NCBI GenBank assembly: GCA_037132395.1
Contig: JBAXPC010000039.1
Span: 1-5,738, forward strand
DNA length: 5,738 nucleotides
Direction: 5' to 3'
Source of the DNA: SICB01 sp037132395
GTDB taxonomy: Bacteria > Patescibacteriota > Saccharimonadia > CAILAD01 > BJGX01
Part shown: positions 4,160 through 5,738 of the stretch, in pieces
How the letters are laid out: each line of letters begins with the position of its first letter
Position numbering within the stretch: position 1 is the stretch's first letter
Notes under the pieces: model-generated
What the model saw: the letters and a program-made list of their open reading frames with translations, nothing else
Databases searched by the model: none
Told to the model about the DNA's origin: nothing
Position numbers and translations under genes: made by a program

Positions 4160-5308
4160 ATGAAAGATATTTATAGCCCGCTAGAGATTGACGAAGAATG
4201 GGACAATTACGCCCCAATGGCCGACGCTGGTGCTGCAGTCATGAATCACCCAGCTGGCGTATCGCCAGATGAACCGACAGATGCAAGCGGACTGAATACT
4301 GAAGGCGCAACGACTACTACTGTTCTGGTCAAACCTGATGTGATGTCAAAGAGCAATGTAATGCCCGGCATTGACTCTAATAATAGTGGCACCCAGGAGC
4401 CCGGCCAGTCTAGCATTGCCCACGATACCGCCGAAGCGCTGATTGATAATTCTGCAGATAAAGCCGACCTAGTCACCACTCCAGGATTCGCTGCTACTGA
4501 TGGAGACACCTTTGATATTAACGACACAAGAGGATTGGTTAAGATAACTCCTGACGAACCGACTTCCGGCAAACCAGCTCCCGAAACTACTATTGCAGGC
4601 ACACCTCACGATATTGAGCCAGTCAAAATCAGTGTCATGGGCGGCGAAACAGCTGACGAAACAGCTGACGGAACACCTGACGGAACACCTGACGGAACAC
4701 CTGACGGAACACCTGACTCTAAAGATACATTATCTGATTCTAATGTCATGGGCGGCGAAGCAGCTGACTCTGGCGTTAAGCTTCCGGAAGTTATTGATCA
4801 GTCAAAAGGCGGCACTAGTAGCCCTGACGTACCAGTTATTACGCCGTTTATTGCACCAGTCGTGCCAGGTGAAGAGCCAAAAGATGAGACAAAAGGAGAT
4901 AGCGATATTGTCATCGACACCGGTACAATAACCCCTGACACAGATGAGAAAAGTACTGACACAATGGTAGCTAGCGACGACAAAGCCGACACTAGTAGCA
5001 CAGATTCCGATGACCAATATTCCAAAGCTAAATCTGACGAGCCGAAAGTGGAAAACAAAGACACAGCACCAGCCTCCGGAGACACTACTATTGAAGAAGT
5101 CAGAAATGACCTACTCAAAAGAGTTGATACACTCAATGAAGAAAGAGGCAAAATTCAAGCCAGCATTGAAGCTATGGAAAAAGACAAGAAAAAATATACT
5201 GATGATTACAATGAAGATATGGCTGCAATTGGTGACGGCATCAAGGCTGCCAATGAAAAACTTGCCGATTACGATAAGTTTATAGCTCAGCTCGAATCTC
5301 TTAAATAG
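4160..5308 (+). CDS. Acidic, disordered repeat protein with C-terminal coiled coil, function unknown
   Basis: I do not recognise a family. The 382-residue product has no signal peptide or membrane helix, no cysteine and a single tryptophan (W14). A short N-terminal segment (MKDIYSPLEIDEEWDNYAP) may be a folded or binding motif. Residues about 20-305 are rich in Asp, Glu, Thr, Ser, Pro and Gly and look intrinsically disordered; they include GETA-DETA followed by four DGTP units (161-185) and three VM-containing boxes (SNVMPGIDS 65-73, SVMGGETAD 158-166, SNVMGGEAAD 194-203). Residues about 308-380 (IEEVRNDLLKRVDTLNEE onward) are charged and heptad-like, suggesting a coiled coil that could oligomerise or bind a partner. 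It has its own promoter divergent from valS and a possible terminator inside the 3' end of tsaD. Gene reality is well supported by promoter, RBS and frame-preserving repeats. Role unknown; cytoplasmic scaffold or a substrate of a non-Sec export route are guesses. Confidence 0.85.
   Translation: MKDIYSPLEIDEEWDNYAPMADAGAAVMNHPAGVSPDEPTDASGLNTEGATTTTVLVKPDVMSKSNVMPGIDSNNSGTQEPGQSSIAHDTAEALIDNSADKADLVTTPGFAATDGDTFDINDTRGLVKITPDEPTSGKPAPETTIAGTPHDIEPVKISVMGGETADETADGTPDGTPDGTPDGTPDSKDTLSDSNVMGGEAADSGVKLPEVIDQSKGGTSSPDVPVITPFIAPVVPGEEPKDETKGDSDIVIDTGTITPDTDEKSTDTMVASDDKADTSSTDSDDQYSKAKSDEPKVENKDTAPASGDTTIEEVRNDLLKRVDTLNEERGKIQASIEAMEKDKKKYTDDYNEDMAAIGDGIKAANEKLADYDKFIAQLESLK
4633..4768 (+). repeat. 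25-bp direct repeat pair flanking the tandem array
   Basis: The segment 4633-4657 (starts TGTCATGGGCGGCGAA) recurs at 4744-4768 with one mismatch, 111 bp away, exactly 37 codons in frame. Both copies encode VMGGE followed by TAD or AAD. They bracket the 12-bp array, suggesting an internal duplication, and would allow recombination that deletes or expands the intervening 37 codons. Confidence 0.85.
4643..4714 (+). repeat. Six tandem 12-bp units encoding tetrapeptide repeats
   Basis: Four identical units GACGGAACACCT (4667-4678, 4679-4690, 4691-4702, 4703-4714) encode DGTP. They are preceded by two diverged units, GGCGAAACAGCT (4643-4654) and GACGAAACAGCT (4655-4666), encoding GETA and DETA. 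A partial GAC continues at 4715. The period is a multiple of three, so copy-number slippage would change protein length without breaking the frame. Exact identity of the four units points to recent expansion. Confidence 0.9.
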
Positions 5309-5738
5309 CTTCTAGGCTCGAATCGGCTGTGAGTTCAAAAGGGTCAGTAATTTGGCCCTTTTGGTGTTTTTGGTAGGCTAGTGCGCCAATCATGGCGGCG
5401 TTGTCGGTACAAAGTACGGGTGGTACAAAAATTGCTTCTGGAATAACTTCAAGCAATTTTTCACGCAAGTAGGTATTGGCAGCAACCCCACCACCCACCA
5501 CCAAGGCTTTGGGCTGGTATTGCATATAGGCCTTGTGGGTTTGTTTGGTAAGCGCCCCAATCGCCGCCTTCTGAAACGAAGCTGCCAAGTCGGCGACAAC
5601 CTGCGGATCTAGCTGGTAGCTCTTGACGCCATCGAGCGCGCCAGGATTGACGCCAGTAATTTGCTGCACTTGTCTTAAGACTGCCGTCTTGAGGCCCGAA
5701 AAGCTGAAATCAAAGCTAGCCTTGCCCAAATTGGCTAT
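5301..5738 (-). CDS. tsaD: tRNA threonylcarbamoyladenosine transferase TsaD, C-terminal part
   Basis: These are the C-terminal 145 residues of TsaD (YgjD/Kae1 family, ASKHA fold); the N-terminal part lies beyond the window. TsaD, with TsaB and TsaE, transfers the threonylcarbamoyl group from threonylcarbamoyl-AMP to A37 of tRNAs that read ANN codons. Family motifs visible: FDFSFSGLKTAVLRQV near the cut edge, LAASFQKAAIGALTKQT, the glycine-rich ALVVGGGVAANTYLREKL, and CTDNAAMIGALAYQ with the metal/nucleotide-binding Asp. The frame is open to the edge (codons ATA GCC AAT precede TTG-GGC), so the TTG at 5729 is an internal leucine, not a start. The family is usually about 330-350 residues, so roughly 60% is missing. 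The TAA at 5301-5303 lies inside the last codons of the convergent gene, an 8-bp tail-to-tail overlap. Confidence 0.95.
   Translation of the reverse strand: MANLGKASFDFSFSGLKTAVLRQVQQITGVNPGALDGVKSYQLDPQVVADLAASFQKAAIGALTKQTHKAYMQYQPKALVVGGGVAANTYLREKLLEVIPEAIFVPPVLCTDNAAMIGALAYQKHQKGQITDPFELTADSSLEAI
5337..5370 (+). terminator. Possible terminator of the acidic protein gene, inside tsaD
   Basis: Twenty-eight bases after the stop at 5308, AAAAGGGTC (5337-5345) pairs with GGCCCTTTT (5354-5362): nine pairs with one G-T and an eight-base loop. TTTT is the end of the stem, then GG TG and a second T-run (5366-5370). It lies within the coding sequence of the convergent tsaD gene. The stem is only moderately GC-rich, so this is a plausible but not strong intrinsic terminator. 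Confidence 0.4.

Noticed and set aside
4593..4931. Plus frame with HLTE repeats
   Set aside because: It is the shifted reading of the 12-bp array in the acidic protein gene. It has no independent start signal, and the main frame has promoter, RBS and a sensible product.

Overview
The window reads as bacterial chromosome with ordinary core genes and no mobile element, CRISPR array, phage gene or defence system that I can recognise. The compact valyl-tRNA synthetase, an apparently leaderless valS promoter, very tight packing (overlapping stops, a 29-nt gene overlap) and a very acidic lineage-specific protein suggest a small-genome lineage, possibly Patescibacteria/CPR such as Saccharibacteria. 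This is inferred from general features, not from a database match. TAA and TAG end the clear genes, and nothing points to a recoded stop.

Layout, left to right. Positions 1-116 (+) hold what may be the C-terminal end of a membrane protein cut by the window edge (uncertain). Positions 117-303 are a small convergent intergenic stretch rich in inverted repeats, with a possible frameshifted small ORF on the minus strand. A minus-strand transcription unit follows: tRNA-Ser(GCU) at 380-472 with encoded CCA, an intrinsic terminator at 304-329, and a 327-nt leader or spacer (473-799) carrying a good sigma70-type promoter and an unusual nested palindrome (527-603).

Positions 800-4034 (-) are a two-gene operon. 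valS comes first, followed with a 29-nt overlap by a membrane-anchored TPR-repeat protein. The valS ATG sits where transcription from an extended -10 box should start, so its mRNA is probably leaderless. A 125-bp divergent intergenic region (4035-4159) also holds a TTGACA / TAAAAT promoter for the plus-strand gene at 4160-5308. That gene encodes a 382-aa acidic, low-complexity, cysteine-free protein with an in-frame tetrapeptide repeat and a C-terminal coiled coil; its function is unknown. Its stop codon overlaps the end of tsaD (5301 to window edge, minus strand) by 8 bp.

Three of the recognisable products serve translation: a tRNA, a tRNA synthetase, and the t6A37 tRNA-modification enzyme TsaD. 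tRNA-Ser(GCU) has the U36-A37 context that TsaD modifies. The most unusual items are the acidic repeat protein and the nested palindromes upstream of the tRNA. I do not see convincing evidence of a new multi-gene system here.
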